Shown: positions 36,817 to 46,797 of the stretch, piece by piece
Layout: the number at the start of each line of letters is the position of its first letter
Numbering within the stretch: the first letter of the stretch is position 1
Source: Acidimicrobiales bacterium
GTDB taxonomy: Bacteria; Actinomycetota; Acidimicrobiia; Acidimicrobiales; Aldehydirespiratoraceae
Direction: 5' to 3'
DNA: 64,000 bases
Assembly: GCA_040219515.1 (NCBI GenBank)
Contig: JAVJSI010000001.1
Coordinates: 62,001-126,000, forward strand
Notes under the pieces: model-generated
Databases searched by the model: none
What the model was told of the DNA's origin: nothing
The model's input: the letters and a program-made list of their open reading frames with translations, nothing else
Made by a program: the position numbers and the translations under genes

Positions 36817-38292
36817 TCAGGAGGCCCGACCGCGGCGCTGACGCTCGAGGAACCGATAGACGTCGAGCAGGTCGATGCCGGGGAACGGGCTGAACTCGCG
36901 CGACGACGGGGGCAGGGCCGACAGCACGTGACTGCGCTCGGCCGCCGACGGCCACGCGATGTCGCGCCACTCGTGGACGAGCCCCGGGTCGGGTTCGATC
37001 TCCCGGCCGCGCGCGAATTCACGGCGCAGCGTGTCGGATCCCCGAAACGCGGTGGCGTATTGCGACCGCGTGCCGAGCGAGATGGCGTGGGGTGAACGAT
37101 CCGTCTCGGTCTCGATGTAGGTGGTGCAGAAGTACTCGTCGTCGTCGCACACCGTGAACTGGCTGTGGAGCAAAAAACTCCCGTGGGCATTCCACGCCTG
37201 CCGACTCCCCCACTGGCGCGGCACCCGCTGCCCCTCGAGTCCGCCGTCGCTGGCCGCGGGAAAGACGATGCCGTCGTTCTCGTAGGCCTTGTTGATCACG
37301 CCCTCGCTGTCGGTGCGCAGGAAGTGGCAAGGAATGTCGAGATGGCGAGTCGCGAGGTTGGTGAAGCGGTGCGCGGCCATCTCGTAGGAGATGTAGAAGA
37401 GCTCCTTCAGGTCCTCGACCGAGATGTCCTTCTGCCGTTGCGCGTCGCGGAGGAACTCGACGGCCGGCCCCTCGGGGGCGAGCACCGCCGCAGCGAAGTA
37501 GTTCGACTCGATCCGCTGCCGCAGGTACTCCCCGAAGTCGGTGGTGTCGACGTGCTGGAGCACGAAGTGACCGAGGGTTTGGAGCACCACCGAACGGGCC
37601 TGGCGAATGCGTAGACCACCCTGATCGGGGATGAAGATGATCTTGTCGCGGGTGTCGGTGATGCTGCGGGCGGTGCGGGGGATCGACCCGACCCGCTCGA
37701 TGGTGAAGCCGTGGATCGCGGCGATCTCGGTGAGGACCCGCTCGCTGATCGGCCCCGACCCGCCGTACCCGGCGCGCCGCAGGGTGGCGTTGGCGACCGC
37801 TTCGATCTCGGCGAAATAGTTGTCGCGGGCGCGCATCTCGGTTCGCAAGGCGCTGTTGGCGGCACGGGCGTGATCCGCGAAGCGCCGGTGATCAGGTGAG
37901 GGCGGAGCCGGCTCGTCGTGGTCGGCCACGAGAGTCCACAGCGTCAGTACGTGCTCGAGCACGTCATCGCTGATCTTGGCCGACGGCTTGAGGTACGGCA
38001 GGCCGAGCGCCGCATAGCGAGGGTCCTCCTGGGCGCGGGCCACGCCGATCTCGAGCTCGGCGCGGCGATCGGGCGGGGCGGGGTCGAGCAGGTCGGCGGT
38101 GGTCGTGTCGAGCGCCTCGGCCAACTCACCGAGGAAGCTCAGCTTCGGCTCGACCTTGCCGTTCTCGAGCTGGCTCAGATACGGGGCCGGCCGCCCCACG
38201 AGATCACTGATGTCGGCCAGCGTGGCATCACGTCGGCGCCGGGCGTCGCGAATGCGCGCGCCGAGCACGAGGGGGTCGAAGTCGTCGGCCAT
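36817..38292 (-). CDS. ramB: RamB-type regulator of acetate metabolism (XRE/ScfR family)
   Basis: A protein of 491 residues starting MADDFDPLVLGARIRDARRR. The HTH is at about residues 12-66 (ATLADISDLVGRPAPYLSQL, ENGKVEPKL). A ScfR/IrrE-like region follows with YFAAAVLAPEGPAVEFL and the C-terminal DUF2083 portion with IPCHFLRTDSEGVINKAYEN. In corynebacteria and mycobacteria RamB controls aceA and aceB, and here it is divergent from aceB. The upstream in-frame ATG at 38505 overlaps aceB and is not credible. Confidence 0.88.
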   Translation of the reverse strand: MADDFDPLVLGARIRDARRRRDATLADISDLVGRPAPYLSQLENGKVEPKLSFLGELAEALDTTTADLLDPAPPDRRAELEIGVARAQEDPRYAALGLPYLKPSAKISDDVLEHVLTLWTLVADHDEPAPPSPDHRRFADHARAANSALRTEMRARDNYFAEIEAVANATLRRAGYGGSGPISERVLTEIAAIHGFTIERVGSIPRTARSITDTRDKIIFIPDQGGLRIRQARSVVLQTLGHFVLQHVDTTDFGEYLRQRIESNYFAAAVLAPEGPAVEFLRDAQRQKDISVEDLKELFYISYEMAAHRFTNLATRHLDIPCHFLRTDSEGVINKAYENDGIVFPAASDGGLEGQRVPRQWGSRQAWNAHGSFLLHSQFTVCDDDEYFCTTYIETETDRSPHAISLGTRSQYATAFRGSDTLRREFARGREIEPDPGLVHEWRDIAWPSAAERSHVLSALPPSSREFSPFPGIDLLDVYRFLERQRRGRAS

Positions 38293-38425
38293 GAGCAAAG
38301 AATTGCAGATCTTTCGATACTTGTGAAGGCGGACCCCAAAATTTGTTCCATACATGTCTTGTTTTGTGGTCGAAGAACCGGCAAACTTCCTGTCCAGTCG
38401 AGATCGACCGACGGAGGGAGCGAGC
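38293..38425. promoter_or_regulatory. Divergent ramB/aceB control region
   Basis: 133 bp, noticeably more AT-rich than its surroundings. It contains GCAAAGAATTGC (38295-38306) beside the ramB start and GCAAACTT (38381-38388) before aceB. Both resemble the TTTGC/GCAAA core of known RamB sites. A good SD (GGAGGG) lies before aceB. Operator identity is tentative. Confidence 0.4.
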
Positions 38426-40021
38426 ATGCACACACCAGCGTTCCCGAATCCTGCCCTCCCGAACCCGGCGTGCGCGGCGCACCCGCTCGCCGCCACGATC
38501 CTCACGCCTGAAGCGCGCGAGTTCCTCGGGGCCCTGCATCAGCGGTTCGAACCCACCCGGCGGGCGCTGCTCGCCGCCCGTGAGGAACGCCAACGGTGTA
38601 CCGACCGGGGTTTGCGGCCGTCGTTTCGGCCCGACACCGCCCACATCCGCTCGGGCGGATGGACCGTCGCCAGCGCGCCGGCCGACCTCACGAACCGACG
38701 GACCGAGATCACCGGTCCCGTCACCCGCGACTTCATGGTCCGGGCACTCGAGAGCGGCGCCGACGTCTTCATGGCCGACTTCGAGGACGCCACGGCGCCC
38801 ACGCTCGACAACATCCTCGAGGGGCAGGCCAATGTCGCGGCCGCGTATCGCGGCGAGCTGACCCCGCCGCCCCACGCCACCACCTTGATGGTGCGGACCC
38901 GGGCGTGGCACCTCGTCGACAAACACCTCACCGTCGACGGCGAGCCGATGGCGGCGGCCCTCGTCGACTTCGGGCTCTGCGTCTTCCACAACGCGGCGCC
39001 GGCCGCGGCCCGGGGCACCGGGCCCTACTTCTACCTGCCCAAGGTCGAGGGCCAGGCCGACGCCGAGCTGTGGAACGACGTGTTCGACTTCGCCGAGGCT
39101 GAGCTCGCGCTGGGCCCGGGCACCATCCGGGCGACGGTGCTGGTCGAGACGATTCTCGCCGCGTTCGAGATGGACGAGATCCTCTACGCACTGCGTGATC
39201 ACATCACCGGCCTCCACACCGGCAACTGGGACTACCTCTTCAGCGTGGCCAAGACGTTTCGTGAGGACCCGGCGTTCGTGTTGCCCGATCGCGACCGGAT
39301 CTCGGTGACCACGCCGTTCATGCGGGCGTTCACCGAGCTCCTCGTCGCGACGTGCCACCGCCGCGGCGCCCATGCGATCGGCGGCATGTCGGGCGTCATC
39401 CTCGGCGACGGCCCCGAATCCGCGCACGACGAACGCATCGCCGGTGCACTGCGCAAGGTCACCGTCGACAAGCGACGCGAGGCCGGCGACGGTTTCGACG
39501 GCACCCGCATCGCCCACCCTGGCCTGGTGCCGGTCGCCCGGGCCGAGTTCGACAAGGTGCTCGGAAAGAAGCCGAACCAGGTCGCCCGACAGCGAGACGA
39601 CGTCTACGTCACGGCCGACGATCTCCTCACGCTCCCCGGGTCCGACGGCGCCATCACGCTCGAAGGTGTGCGCACCAACATCCGCATCGTCATCCGCTAT
39701 CTGGGCGAATGGCTCGCCGGAACGGCGGCCGTCGCCATCGACGATCACCTCGAGGACACGGCCATGGCCGAGGTCTGCCGGGCCCAGCTGTGGCAATGGC
39801 GTCGCCACGGCGTCGAGGTCGCCGACGGCCAGGCGCTCGACGATGACCTGCTCCACTCGCTCATCGACGAGGAGTTCACCGCCCTTGAAGCCGACCTCGG
39901 CCCCGATCGCTGGTCGGCCGGCCGCTACGGCGACGCCTGCGACCTCCTCCGCACCCTCTGCTTCGCCCCCGCCTCCGACTACCCCGAATTCCTCACCATC
40001 CCCGCCTACGACCTCCTCTAA
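38426..40021 (+). CDS. aceB: Malate synthase A
   Basis: A protein of 531 residues, standard for the A isoform. ATG 38426 has GGAGGGAGC upstream. Motifs: [18 protein letters not shown] near residue 110, [35 protein letters not shown] and [14 protein letters not shown]. It condenses glyoxylate with acetyl-CoA to malate, the second step of the glyoxylate shunt. It sits between ramB and aceA. Confidence 0.94.
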   Translation: MHTPAFPNPALPNPACAAHPLAATILTPEAREFLGALHQRFEPTRRALLAAREERQRCTDRGLRPSFRPDTAHIRSGGWTVASAPADLTNRRTEITGPVTRDFMVRALESGADVFMADFEDATAPTLDNILEGQANVAAAYRGELTPPPHATTLMVRTRAWHLVDKHLTVDGEPMAAALVDFGLCVFHNAAPAAARGTGPYFYLPKVEGQADAELWNDVFDFAEAELALGPGTIRATVLVETILAAFEMDEILYALRDHITGLHTGNWDYLFSVAKTFREDPAFVLPDRDRISVTTPFMRAFTELLVATCHRRGAHAIGGMSGVILGDGPESAHDERIAGALRKVTVDKRREAGDGFDGTRIAHPGLVPVARAEFDKVLGKKPNQVARQRDDVYVTADDLLTLPGSDGAITLEGVRTNIRIVIRYLGEWLAGTAAVAIDDHLEDTAMAEVCRAQLWQWRRHGVEVADGQALDDDLLHSLIDEEFTALEADLGPDRWSAGRYGDACDLLRTLCFAPASDYPEFLTIPAYDLL

Positions 40022-40040
40022 CCCGTCCCACCGTCCCAAA

Positions 40041-40082
40041 GGTGTCAGACACCTGTCCCGCCGGTGTCAGACACCTGTCCCC
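40041..40082. repeat. Tandem 22-bp repeat with palindromic core
   Basis: GGTGTCAGACACCTGTCCC occurs at 40041 and 40063, period 22. Each copy contains the palindrome GGTGTCAGACACC. It lies between aceB and aceA. It may be a REP-like scattered repeat, a dual operator or a transcription attenuating hairpin pair. Confidence 0.65.
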
Positions 40083-40145
40083 GCCCTATCCCTCAACCCC
40101 AATCTCACCATCTCAACACGAGATCCCGATAACCAGGAGAAAGCA

Positions 40146-41435
40146 ATGAACCCGAGCTTCGCCGAACAGGTGGCCGCCCTTCAGAAGGACTGGGACGAGA
40201 ACCCCCGGTGGAAGGGCGTACAGCGGGACTACACCGCCGAGGACGTCGTGCGGCTGCGCGGCTCCGTGATGCCCGAGCACACGCTCGCCCGCCAGGGCGC
40301 CGAGAAGCTCTGGGACCGCATCAACAACATGGACTACGTCCACGCGCTGGGCGCCATGACCGGTGGCCAGGCGATCCAGTACGCCAAGGGCGGCCTCCCC
40401 GCCATCTACCTCTCCGGTTGGCAGGTCGCGGGCGATGCGAACCTCGCCGGGCAGGTCTACCCGGACCAGTCGCTCTACCCGGCCAACTCGGTGCCGTCGG
40501 TTGTGTCGCGCATCAACAACGCGCTGCGCCGCGCGGACCAGATCGAATGGGCCGAGACCAGCGGTAGCCCGTCGATCGACTACATGCTGCCGATCGTGGC
40601 CGACGCCGAAGCCGGCTTCGGCGGGCCGCTCAACGCCTACGAGCTCATGAAGTCCATGATCGAGTCCGGCGCGGCCGGTGTGCACTGGGAAGACCAGCTC
40701 AGCTCGGCCAAGAAGTGCGGCCACATGGGCGGCAAGGTCCTCATCCCGACCCAGCAGCACGTGACCACCCTGAACGCAGCCCGTCTCGCCGCCGACGTCG
40801 CCGGCACGCCGACGATCGTCCTTGCCCGCACCGACGCGCTGGCCGCGAACCTGTTGACGACCGACGTGGACGAGCGTGATCAGGAGTTCCTCACCGGCGA
40901 GCGGTCCGCCGAGGGCTTCTACTACACCGAGCCCGGCATCAAGACGCCGATCAAGCGTGCGCTGGCCTACGCGCCCTACGCCGACCTGATCTGGTGCGAG
41001 ACCGGCACGCCGGACCTCGAGCAGGCCCGTGAGTTCGCCGAGGCCGTCAAGGCCGAGTACCCGGACCAGATGCTGAGCTACAACTGCTCGCCGTCGTTCA
41101 ACTGGAAGGCGCACCTCGACGACTCGACGATCGCCAAGTTCCAGAAGGAGCTCGGTGCAATGGGCTACGCGTTCCAGTTCATCACCCTCGCCGGGTGGCA
41201 CGCACTCAACGCGTCGGCCTTCGATCTGGCCCGTGGCTACACCGCCAACGACATGACCGCCTACGTCGAGCTACAGGAGCGCGAGTTCACCATGGAGCCG
41301 GACGGCTACACCGCCACGAAGCACCAGCGTGAGGTCGGCGCCGGTTACTTCGACGACATCGCCACCGTCGTCTCCGGCGGCACCGCGTCGACGCTCGCCC
41401 TCGCCGGCAGCACCGAGGAAGAGCAGTTCCACTAA
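40146..41435 (+). CDS. aceA: Isocitrate lyase
   Basis: A protein of 429 residues, the bacterial short form. ATG 40146 has AGGAG 8 nt upstream. The catalytic cysteine motif is [12 protein letters not shown]. Other motifs are [40 protein letters not shown] and NCSPSFNWK. It cleaves isocitrate to glyoxylate and succinate. With aceB and ramB it forms the acetate utilisation cluster. Confidence 0.96.
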   Translation: MNPSFAEQVAALQKDWDENPRWKGVQRDYTAEDVVRLRGSVMPEHTLARQGAEKLWDRINNMDYVHALGAMTGGQAIQYAKGGLPAIYLSGWQVAGDANLAGQVYPDQSLYPANSVPSVVSRINNALRRADQIEWAETSGSPSIDYMLPIVADAEAGFGGPLNAYELMKSMIESGAAGVHWEDQLSSAKKCGHMGGKVLIPTQQHVTTLNAARLAADVAGTPTIVLARTDALAANLLTTDVDERDQEFLTGERSAEGFYYTEPGIKTPIKRALAYAPYADLIWCETGTPDLEQAREFAEAVKAEYPDQMLSYNCSPSFNWKAHLDDSTIAKFQKELGAMGYAFQFITLAGWHALNASAFDLARGYTANDMTAYVELQEREFTMEPDGYTATKHQREVGAGYFDDIATVVSGGTASTLALAGSTEEEQFH

Positions 41436-41461
41436 GCCGGGTCCGCCAGACCCCGCTTCTC

Positions 41462-41500
41462 GAGGCGACTTGACCACCCTTGCGGTGGTCAAGTCGCCTC
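41462..41500 (+). terminator. Terminator after aceA
   Basis: A perfect 17-bp stem (GAGGCGACTTGACCACC and complement) around CTTGC, followed by AATTTC. It starts 26 bp after the aceA stop. Confidence 0.8.
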
Positions 41501-41559
41501 AATTTCGGGGGTGTTGGGGAGGAGCTTGAGGGACGGGCGGTGGTGCCGACAGGAACCCG

Positions 41560-42663
41560 ATGTTTCGCACCCTCCCTCTTCGCGTCATCGCGGCGGCGCT
41601 GCTCGTCGGCTGCGCCGTGATCGGGGGATCGCTGCTCGGCCACGAGGGTGACATCACCGGTCTCGTCAAGTTCGGCTCGGCACCCGACGCCCAGCCCATC
41701 ACCGAGCACGTCGAGGCCGAGATGGGCCGCGAGATCGCCACGGTCGACGCCGAGGGCCACGACGGGAAGTACTTCTATCTCCAGGCGCTCGACCCGCTGT
41801 ATCTCACGCCCGACCGCCACGCCGCGCTGCTCGACCGTCCGGTGTACCGCGGGCAGCGCATGCTCTTCCCGCTCGTCGCCGGCGCCGGCGGCCTCGTGCC
41901 ACCGACGGCACTGCCGTGGACCATGGCGATCACCAACCTGTTCGCCATCGCGCTCGGCACCGCGGCGACGGCCCGGCTCGCTCGTCGTCTCGGAGGCAGC
42001 GAGTGGTGGGGCCTCGCCTTCGCGCTCAACGTGGGGATCATCTTCGAGTTCGACATCAGCGGCGCCGGCATCCTGGCGTTCGCGGCCGCGCTCTGGGGCA
42101 CGGTCGCGTTGGAGGAGCGCGACGACCGCCGGGCCGCGGTGTGGTTCACGGTCGCCGTACTCGCTCGCGAGGTGATGTTCCTCTACCTCGCCGGCGCCTT
42201 GCTGCTCCGATTGGTTCGCACCCGCCGGATTCCCTGGCTGATCGGCATTCCCCCGACGATCGCGGCCGGCGCGTGGGCCGTCTACCTCCGCCTGCGTCTC
42301 ACCTCGGGCAGCGGGGTCGACGAGGTCCAGGAGTTCGGCCCGCCCTTCGGCGGCATGGCGGGTGCCTATGAGAACTGGATCGAGAACCCGGTCGACCTCG
42401 CCGTCATCCTCGCGCTCATCGCGATCATGCCGATGCTGATCGTGCGGGCAATCCGCCGCCCCACCTACCTGACATGGGGGTCACTCGGGTTCGTGGTGCT
42501 CGCCGTGTTCTTCAGCCGTCAGGTCTGGTGGCGCTTCTTCGACATCTCCCGAGCGATCGCGCCGGTGCTCACCGCCTACCTCGTGGCCACATTCGCCGCG
42601 CCGGACGAACAACCGAGCGACGACCCGACCCCGACGACAGCCGAATCCACCGCCGCGGTCTGA
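41560..42663 (+). CDS. Polytopic membrane protein, glycosyltransferase-C-like in outline
   Basis: A protein of 367 residues with about eight or nine membrane helices. After the first helix there is a periplasmic loop with EGHDGKYFYLQALDPL, and later ARRLGGSEWWGLAF and LAREVMFLYLAGALLLRLV. An Asp-containing first loop followed by many helices recalls lipid-linked-sugar mannosyltransferases (GT-C), but no certain motif is present. Function not assigned. Confidence 0.65.
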   Translation: MFRTLPLRVIAAALLVGCAVIGGSLLGHEGDITGLVKFGSAPDAQPITEHVEAEMGREIATVDAEGHDGKYFYLQALDPLYLTPDRHAALLDRPVYRGQRMLFPLVAGAGGLVPPTALPWTMAITNLFAIALGTAATARLARRLGGSEWWGLAFALNVGIIFEFDISGAGILAFAAALWGTVALEERDDRRAAVWFTVAVLAREVMFLYLAGALLLRLVRTRRIPWLIGIPPTIAAGAWAVYLRLRLTSGSGVDEVQEFGPPFGGMAGAYENWIENPVDLAVILALIAIMPMLIVRAIRRPTYLTWGSLGFVVLAVFFSRQVWWRFFDISRAIAPVLTAYLVATFAAPDEQPSDDPTPTTAESTAAV

Positions 42664-42691
42664 GCACCACCTGTGCCACGCTGAACCTGCG

Positions 42692-44170
42692 ATGAAGACG
42701 CAGATCCACGACACCCTGCCCCACACCCTCCCGCCCGCCGATTCGCACCCGTATCGATCGGGACCGTGGCGGCCGCAACATGTCGAGTACGACGCGTGGG
42801 ACCTCGACGTCGAAGGGCACATTCCCGACGATCTCAACGGGGTCTACATCCGCAACACCGAGAATCCGTTGCACCCGCCGATCGAGCGTTACCACCCCTT
42901 CGACGGCGACGGCATGTTGCACTCGATGTCGTTCGAGGCCGGCCAGGCCCGCTACGCGAACCGCTTCGTTCGTACCGATGGCCTCGAACGGGAACTCGCG
43001 GCCGGCGAGTCATTGTGGGCCGGGCTCGCCGAGTTGCCGGCGAGCGCCAAGGCCGACCACACCATCGGTGCCCGGCCCCGCATGAAGGACGCGGCGAGCA
43101 CCGATGTGGTGATCCAGGGCGGTGACGCCCTCGCCAGCTTCTACATGTGCGGTGACCTGTATCGGGTCGACCCGATCACGCTCGCACCACGGGGCAAGGC
43201 GACCTGGAACGGCGCGTTCCCCGCCGAGGGCGTGTCCGCCCATACGAAGGTCGACGAGTCCACGGGTGAACTGCTGTTCTTCAACTACGGCACCGAGGCC
43301 CCCTACATGCACTACGGAGAGGTCTCCGCAGAGGGTGAGCTCACGAACTACATCGACGTGGTGCTACCCGGGGCCCGACTCCCCCACGACATGGCCTTCA
43401 CCGAGCACTACGCGATCGTCAACGACTGCCCGCTGTTCTGGGAACCGGAGGCGATGGCGGCCGGCATCTACGCTCCTCGATTCCATCCGGAACTGCCGAC
43501 CCGCTTCGGCATCATCCCCCGCGGCGGATCGAGCGACCAGGTGCGCTGGTTCGAGGCCGATCCGACCTTCGTACTCCACTGGGTCAACGCGTACGAGGAC
43601 GGCGACGAGATCGTGCTCGACGGGTTCTTCCAGCAGAACCCATCGCCACGACCACGGCCCGAGGCCACGTTCGAGGAGAACCTCTACCGCTATCTCGACC
43701 TGCACCAGATGAAGTCGATCCCCTACCGCTGGCGATTCGACCTCACGACCGGACGGACCACCGAGGGTCCGCTGAGCGACCAGATCCTCGAGTTCGGCAT
43801 GATCAACGGGCGCCACGGCGGCCGCCCGTATCGCTACAGCTACGACGCACTTCCTGCGGCCGGCTGGTTCGGTTTCGAGGGAGTCGTGAAGCACGATGTC
43901 GAATCCGACACCATGGTCACCCATCGCCTTCCCGACGGCGTCTTCGCGAGCGAGACGGTCATGGCACCCCGACCCGGCTCGACGGCTGAGGACGACGGCT
44001 ACCTGATCACCTTCACAGTGGATCTCGTGAACGACCGCTCGCAGTGTCTGATTCTCGACGCGACCGACCCCGCCACTTCGCCGATAGCGGCGATCACCCT
44101 GCCGGAACGGATCTCCAGCGGCACCCACGCGTGTTGGGCTGGCGCGGCCCGGCTCCCCGTCGCCCGCTAG
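42692..44170 (+). CDS. Carotenoid oxygenase family protein
   Basis: A protein of 492 residues. Four iron-binding histidines occur in the expected places: GVSAHTKVD, RLPHDMAF, VLHWVNAY and GTHACWAG (near the C-terminus). The N-terminal LDVEGHIPDDLNGVYIRNTE and PFDGDGMLHSM are family hallmarks. These seven-bladed propellers split conjugated C=C bonds in apocarotenoids or stilbenes with Fe2+ and O2. The substrate is unknown. The following acyl-CoA dehydrogenase starts 9 bp after its stop. Confidence 0.9.
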   Translation: MKTQIHDTLPHTLPPADSHPYRSGPWRPQHVEYDAWDLDVEGHIPDDLNGVYIRNTENPLHPPIERYHPFDGDGMLHSMSFEAGQARYANRFVRTDGLERELAAGESLWAGLAELPASAKADHTIGARPRMKDAASTDVVIQGGDALASFYMCGDLYRVDPITLAPRGKATWNGAFPAEGVSAHTKVDESTGELLFFNYGTEAPYMHYGEVSAEGELTNYIDVVLPGARLPHDMAFTEHYAIVNDCPLFWEPEAMAAGIYAPRFHPELPTRFGIIPRGGSSDQVRWFEADPTFVLHWVNAYEDGDEIVLDGFFQQNPSPRPRPEATFEENLYRYLDLHQMKSIPYRWRFDLTTGRTTEGPLSDQILEFGMINGRHGGRPYRYSYDALPAAGWFGFEGVVKHDVESDTMVTHRLPDGVFASETVMAPRPGSTAEDDGYLITFTVDLVNDRSQCLILDATDPATSPIAAITLPERISSGTHACWAGAARLPVAR

Positions 44171-44179
44171 CGTCCTGCC

Positions 44180-45490
44180 ATGGCAGCGACGCAGCAGACG
44201 ACCTCTGATCCGATCCTCGACGAACTCCAGGCGTGGCTCGAAGAGAACTGGGACCCGGATCTGACCCTGGGCGACTGGTGGGAACGCCTCGGTCTCTCGG
44301 GTTGGTGCGCACCGACCCTGCCGACCAACGCCTACGGCAAGGGGCTCTCCCGCAGCGATTCGAACAGGATCGGCAAGACCATCGCCGAGCACGGCGCGGT
44401 CGGCGCCCCCGGCGGGCTGGGTCTCCTCCTCGCCGCTCCCACGATCGCCACCCACGGCACCCAGGAGCAGATAGACCTCTACGTCCGCGAGATCGTCACC
44501 GGTCAGAAGGCGTGGTGTCAGCTGTTCTCCGAGCCGGGCGCAGGGTCCGACCTCGCCGGGCTCACCACCAAGGCCGAGCTCGACGGTGACGAGTGGATCG
44601 TCACCGGCCAGAAGGTGTGGACCTCGCTCGGCCAGACCGCCGACATGGGCATGTTGATCGCCCGTACCAACCCGGACGCGCCCAAACACCAGGGCATCAC
44701 CTGGATGGCGTGCGACATGCACCAGGAGCAGGTCGACCTGCGTCCGCTCGTCGAGATGACCGGCCACGCGATGTTCAACGAGGTGTTCCTCACCGAGGCC
44801 CGCGTGCCCGACAGCGCGGTGATCGGCGGCGTGAACAACGGCTGGGCGGCCACCAACACCACGCTGGCCAACGAACGAGCCGGCCTCGGGGCCGGTGGTG
44901 GTGGCGGCGGCTCCGGCCTGACGCCGGGCACGATCGCGAAGATGCTCGACAAGCGGGCCGGCGACTTCGCGCCCGATCCGGCCAAGGCGAGCAAGGGCCA
45001 GGGCCCCCGACAGCGGGCCGGATCGTCGATGATGACCGACCTGGCTCGCGCCGTCGGCATGAACACCGACCCCGTGATCCGCCAGGACCTCGTTCGCCTC
45101 CACATCATGAACCGGCTCGGGCAGATGAACACCGACCGGCTCAAGGCCGCGAAGATGGCCGGCAAGGACATCCCGGGCATGGCCAACATCGCGAAGCTGG
45201 CGATGAGTGACCTCGTGCGTCTCAATCGCGATCTCGGACTTCAGCTCGTGGGCCCGGCCGGCACGCTCCACGGCTACACCGCCGAGCAGTCGGAGGCGCT
45301 CAACGAGGCCACCGGCAACCCCATGCTGCCCTTCGTCACCGGTGGTGCGCTCTACGCGCAGGCGCCGCCCATCTACGGCGGCACCGACCAGATCCAGAAG
45401 AACATCATCGGTGAACGGGTCCTCGGCCTGCCCAAGGAACCCGGCGACTTCAAGACGACGCCGTTCTCCGAGCTGCCGAAGAACGCCTGA
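44180..45490 (+). CDS. Acyl-CoA dehydrogenase
   Basis: A protein of 436 residues. FAD contacts are in WCQLFSEPGAGSDLAGLTT and WIVTGQKVWTS. The C-terminal four-helix part ends with YGGTDQIQKNIIGERVLGLP. A glycine run (GLGAGGGGGGSGLTPG) and a basic insert near residue 280 (KASKGQGPRQRAGSSMM) are unusual. The catalytic base is not certain. It oxidises an acyl-CoA to the enoyl-CoA. TAGCGT lies 6 nt before the ATG, though it overlaps the previous stop. Confidence 0.88.
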   Translation: MAATQQTTSDPILDELQAWLEENWDPDLTLGDWWERLGLSGWCAPTLPTNAYGKGLSRSDSNRIGKTIAEHGAVGAPGGLGLLLAAPTIATHGTQEQIDLYVREIVTGQKAWCQLFSEPGAGSDLAGLTTKAELDGDEWIVTGQKVWTSLGQTADMGMLIARTNPDAPKHQGITWMACDMHQEQVDLRPLVEMTGHAMFNEVFLTEARVPDSAVIGGVNNGWAATNTTLANERAGLGAGGGGGGSGLTPGTIAKMLDKRAGDFAPDPAKASKGQGPRQRAGSSMMTDLARAVGMNTDPVIRQDLVRLHIMNRLGQMNTDRLKAAKMAGKDIPGMANIAKLAMSDLVRLNRDLGLQLVGPAGTLHGYTAEQSEALNEATGNPMLPFVTGGALYAQAPPIYGGTDQIQKNIIGERVLGLPKEPGDFKTTPFSELPKNA

Positions 45491-45495
45491 GCCGC

Positions 45496-46587
45496 TCAGA
45501 CCTCCGAGGTCACGCCTCGATAGGTGACGGTCCGGCTGGGTTCCTTCGAGCCGAGGCGAGGAAGGTCGTCCTCGTAGCCGAGCACGATCAGCCGGTCGCC
45601 GATCGCCAATCGGAGATCTGACCGGGGATGCATGACGGTGGTCCCGTCGACGCGGCGCACGGCGATGATCAGGTAGCCGTAGGCGCCGCGCACCTCGATG
45701 TCCCCGATGACCCGGTTGGCCAACGGCGACGACGACTGCAGCTCGATCTCGTCGAACTCGAGACCGAGCTGGACGAGGTCGAGGTCGCCGGACGAGCCGA
45801 TGGAGTCGAGCATCTCCTCGGCGCTCGGCCGCACGATCAGCTGCGAGATGCGGGTCGCACCGATGTCGGTCGGGAGGACCACCTGGTCGGCTCCACAGGT
45901 CCGCAGCTTCGACTCGGTGTGGCGATTCTCCCCGCGGGCGAGGATCGTGATGTCGGGGTTCATCGCCCGCGCTGTCAGGGTCACGAAGACGTTGGTGGCG
46001 TCGGCGGACAGCACGGTGGCCAGAACCGAAGCCCGGTCGATGCCTGCAGCCATGAGGACGTCCTCATCGGCGGCGTCACCCGAGATGACCAGCTCGTAGC
46101 GCTCGCGGGCCCGCTCGACGGCCCCCGGGTCCTCGTCGATGGCGACGAAGCGGTGGCCGACCGCGTGCAGTTCTGCCGCGAGCGACGCCCCCATGCGGCC
46201 CAGACCACAGATGATCGTGTGTCCCTCCATTCGGGCGATCTCCTTTCGTGTCTTCCTGGCGCCGAACGCGCGGTTGAGTTGGCCGTCGATCACCATCTGG
46301 ATGAATCCGCCGACCGTGTAGATCACGGCGCCGTAGCCGGCGACGATCACGAAGCCGGTCAGCCCGCGCAGCGCCAGGGTGTCGATCGGTCGGACCTCGC
46401 CGTAGCCCACGCCGAAGATGGTGATGACCACCATGAACATCGCATCGGGCAAGGACCAGCCGGCGGCGAGATAGCCGACCGCACCGGCGACACAGACGCC
46501 GACCAGCACGCTGACCCCGGCCAGCATCTTCCGCACGGATTCAGCGATCGGCGGTCCGACTTCGGTGCCGTCAGTCTTCGCGGTCAT
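45496..46587 (-). CDS. Potassium channel with RCK/TrkA regulatory domain
   Basis: A protein of 363 residues. Two membrane helices enclose the pore loop with filter TIFGVGYGE (GYG signature). The RCK_N domain follows: HTIICGLGRMGASLAAELHA, binding NAD or nucleotide through GxGxxG. The C-terminal TrkA-C domain (LANRVIGDIEVRGAYGYLII) binds ligands. It resembles MthK/Kch-type channels. The gene is convergent with the acyl-CoA dehydrogenase gene. Confidence 0.9.
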   Translation of the reverse strand: MTAKTDGTEVGPPIAESVRKMLAGVSVLVGVCVAGAVGYLAAGWSLPDAMFMVVITIFGVGYGEVRPIDTLALRGLTGFVIVAGYGAVIYTVGGFIQMVIDGQLNRAFGARKTRKEIARMEGHTIICGLGRMGASLAAELHAVGHRFVAIDEDPGAVERARERYELVISGDAADEDVLMAAGIDRASVLATVLSADATNVFVTLTARAMNPDITILARGENRHTESKLRTCGADQVVLPTDIGATRISQLIVRPSAEEMLDSIGSSGDLDLVQLGLEFDEIELQSSSPLANRVIGDIEVRGAYGYLIIAVRRVDGTTVMHPRSDLRLAIGDRLIVLGYEDDLPRLGSKEPSRTVTYRGVTSEV

Positions 46588-46797
46588 CGCTGCACGACGT
46601 CGTCTCTCCGGGGTCTCGGTCTATGGTGGAGGTTCCGTGTTTCCGGACGATTGCCGACCACTTGTGAGTTCCTGCCCCCCGAGCGGGATGAGTGATTCCA
46701 CCGTGTTACGGCTCGGAGAACAGCCCGTCGCAGCGGCGGGCTTCGCACGCGAGCTGGCTAACTTCCGGCCAATCGACTCGAGAGAGAGAAATCAGAC

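Noticed and set aside
38228-40039. 603-codon minus-strand frame
   Set aside because: Antisense to malate synthase, Gly/Asp/Arg-rich shadow without motifs.
40041-40082. CRISPR-like repeat
   Set aside because: Only two units with a 3-base spacer and an internal palindrome. No array and no cas genes in the window.
46700-46797. GlnR-type operator upstream of glnN
   Set aside because: GTTAC followed by GAGAAC was noticed, but the spacing and the second half-site do not fit the consensus.
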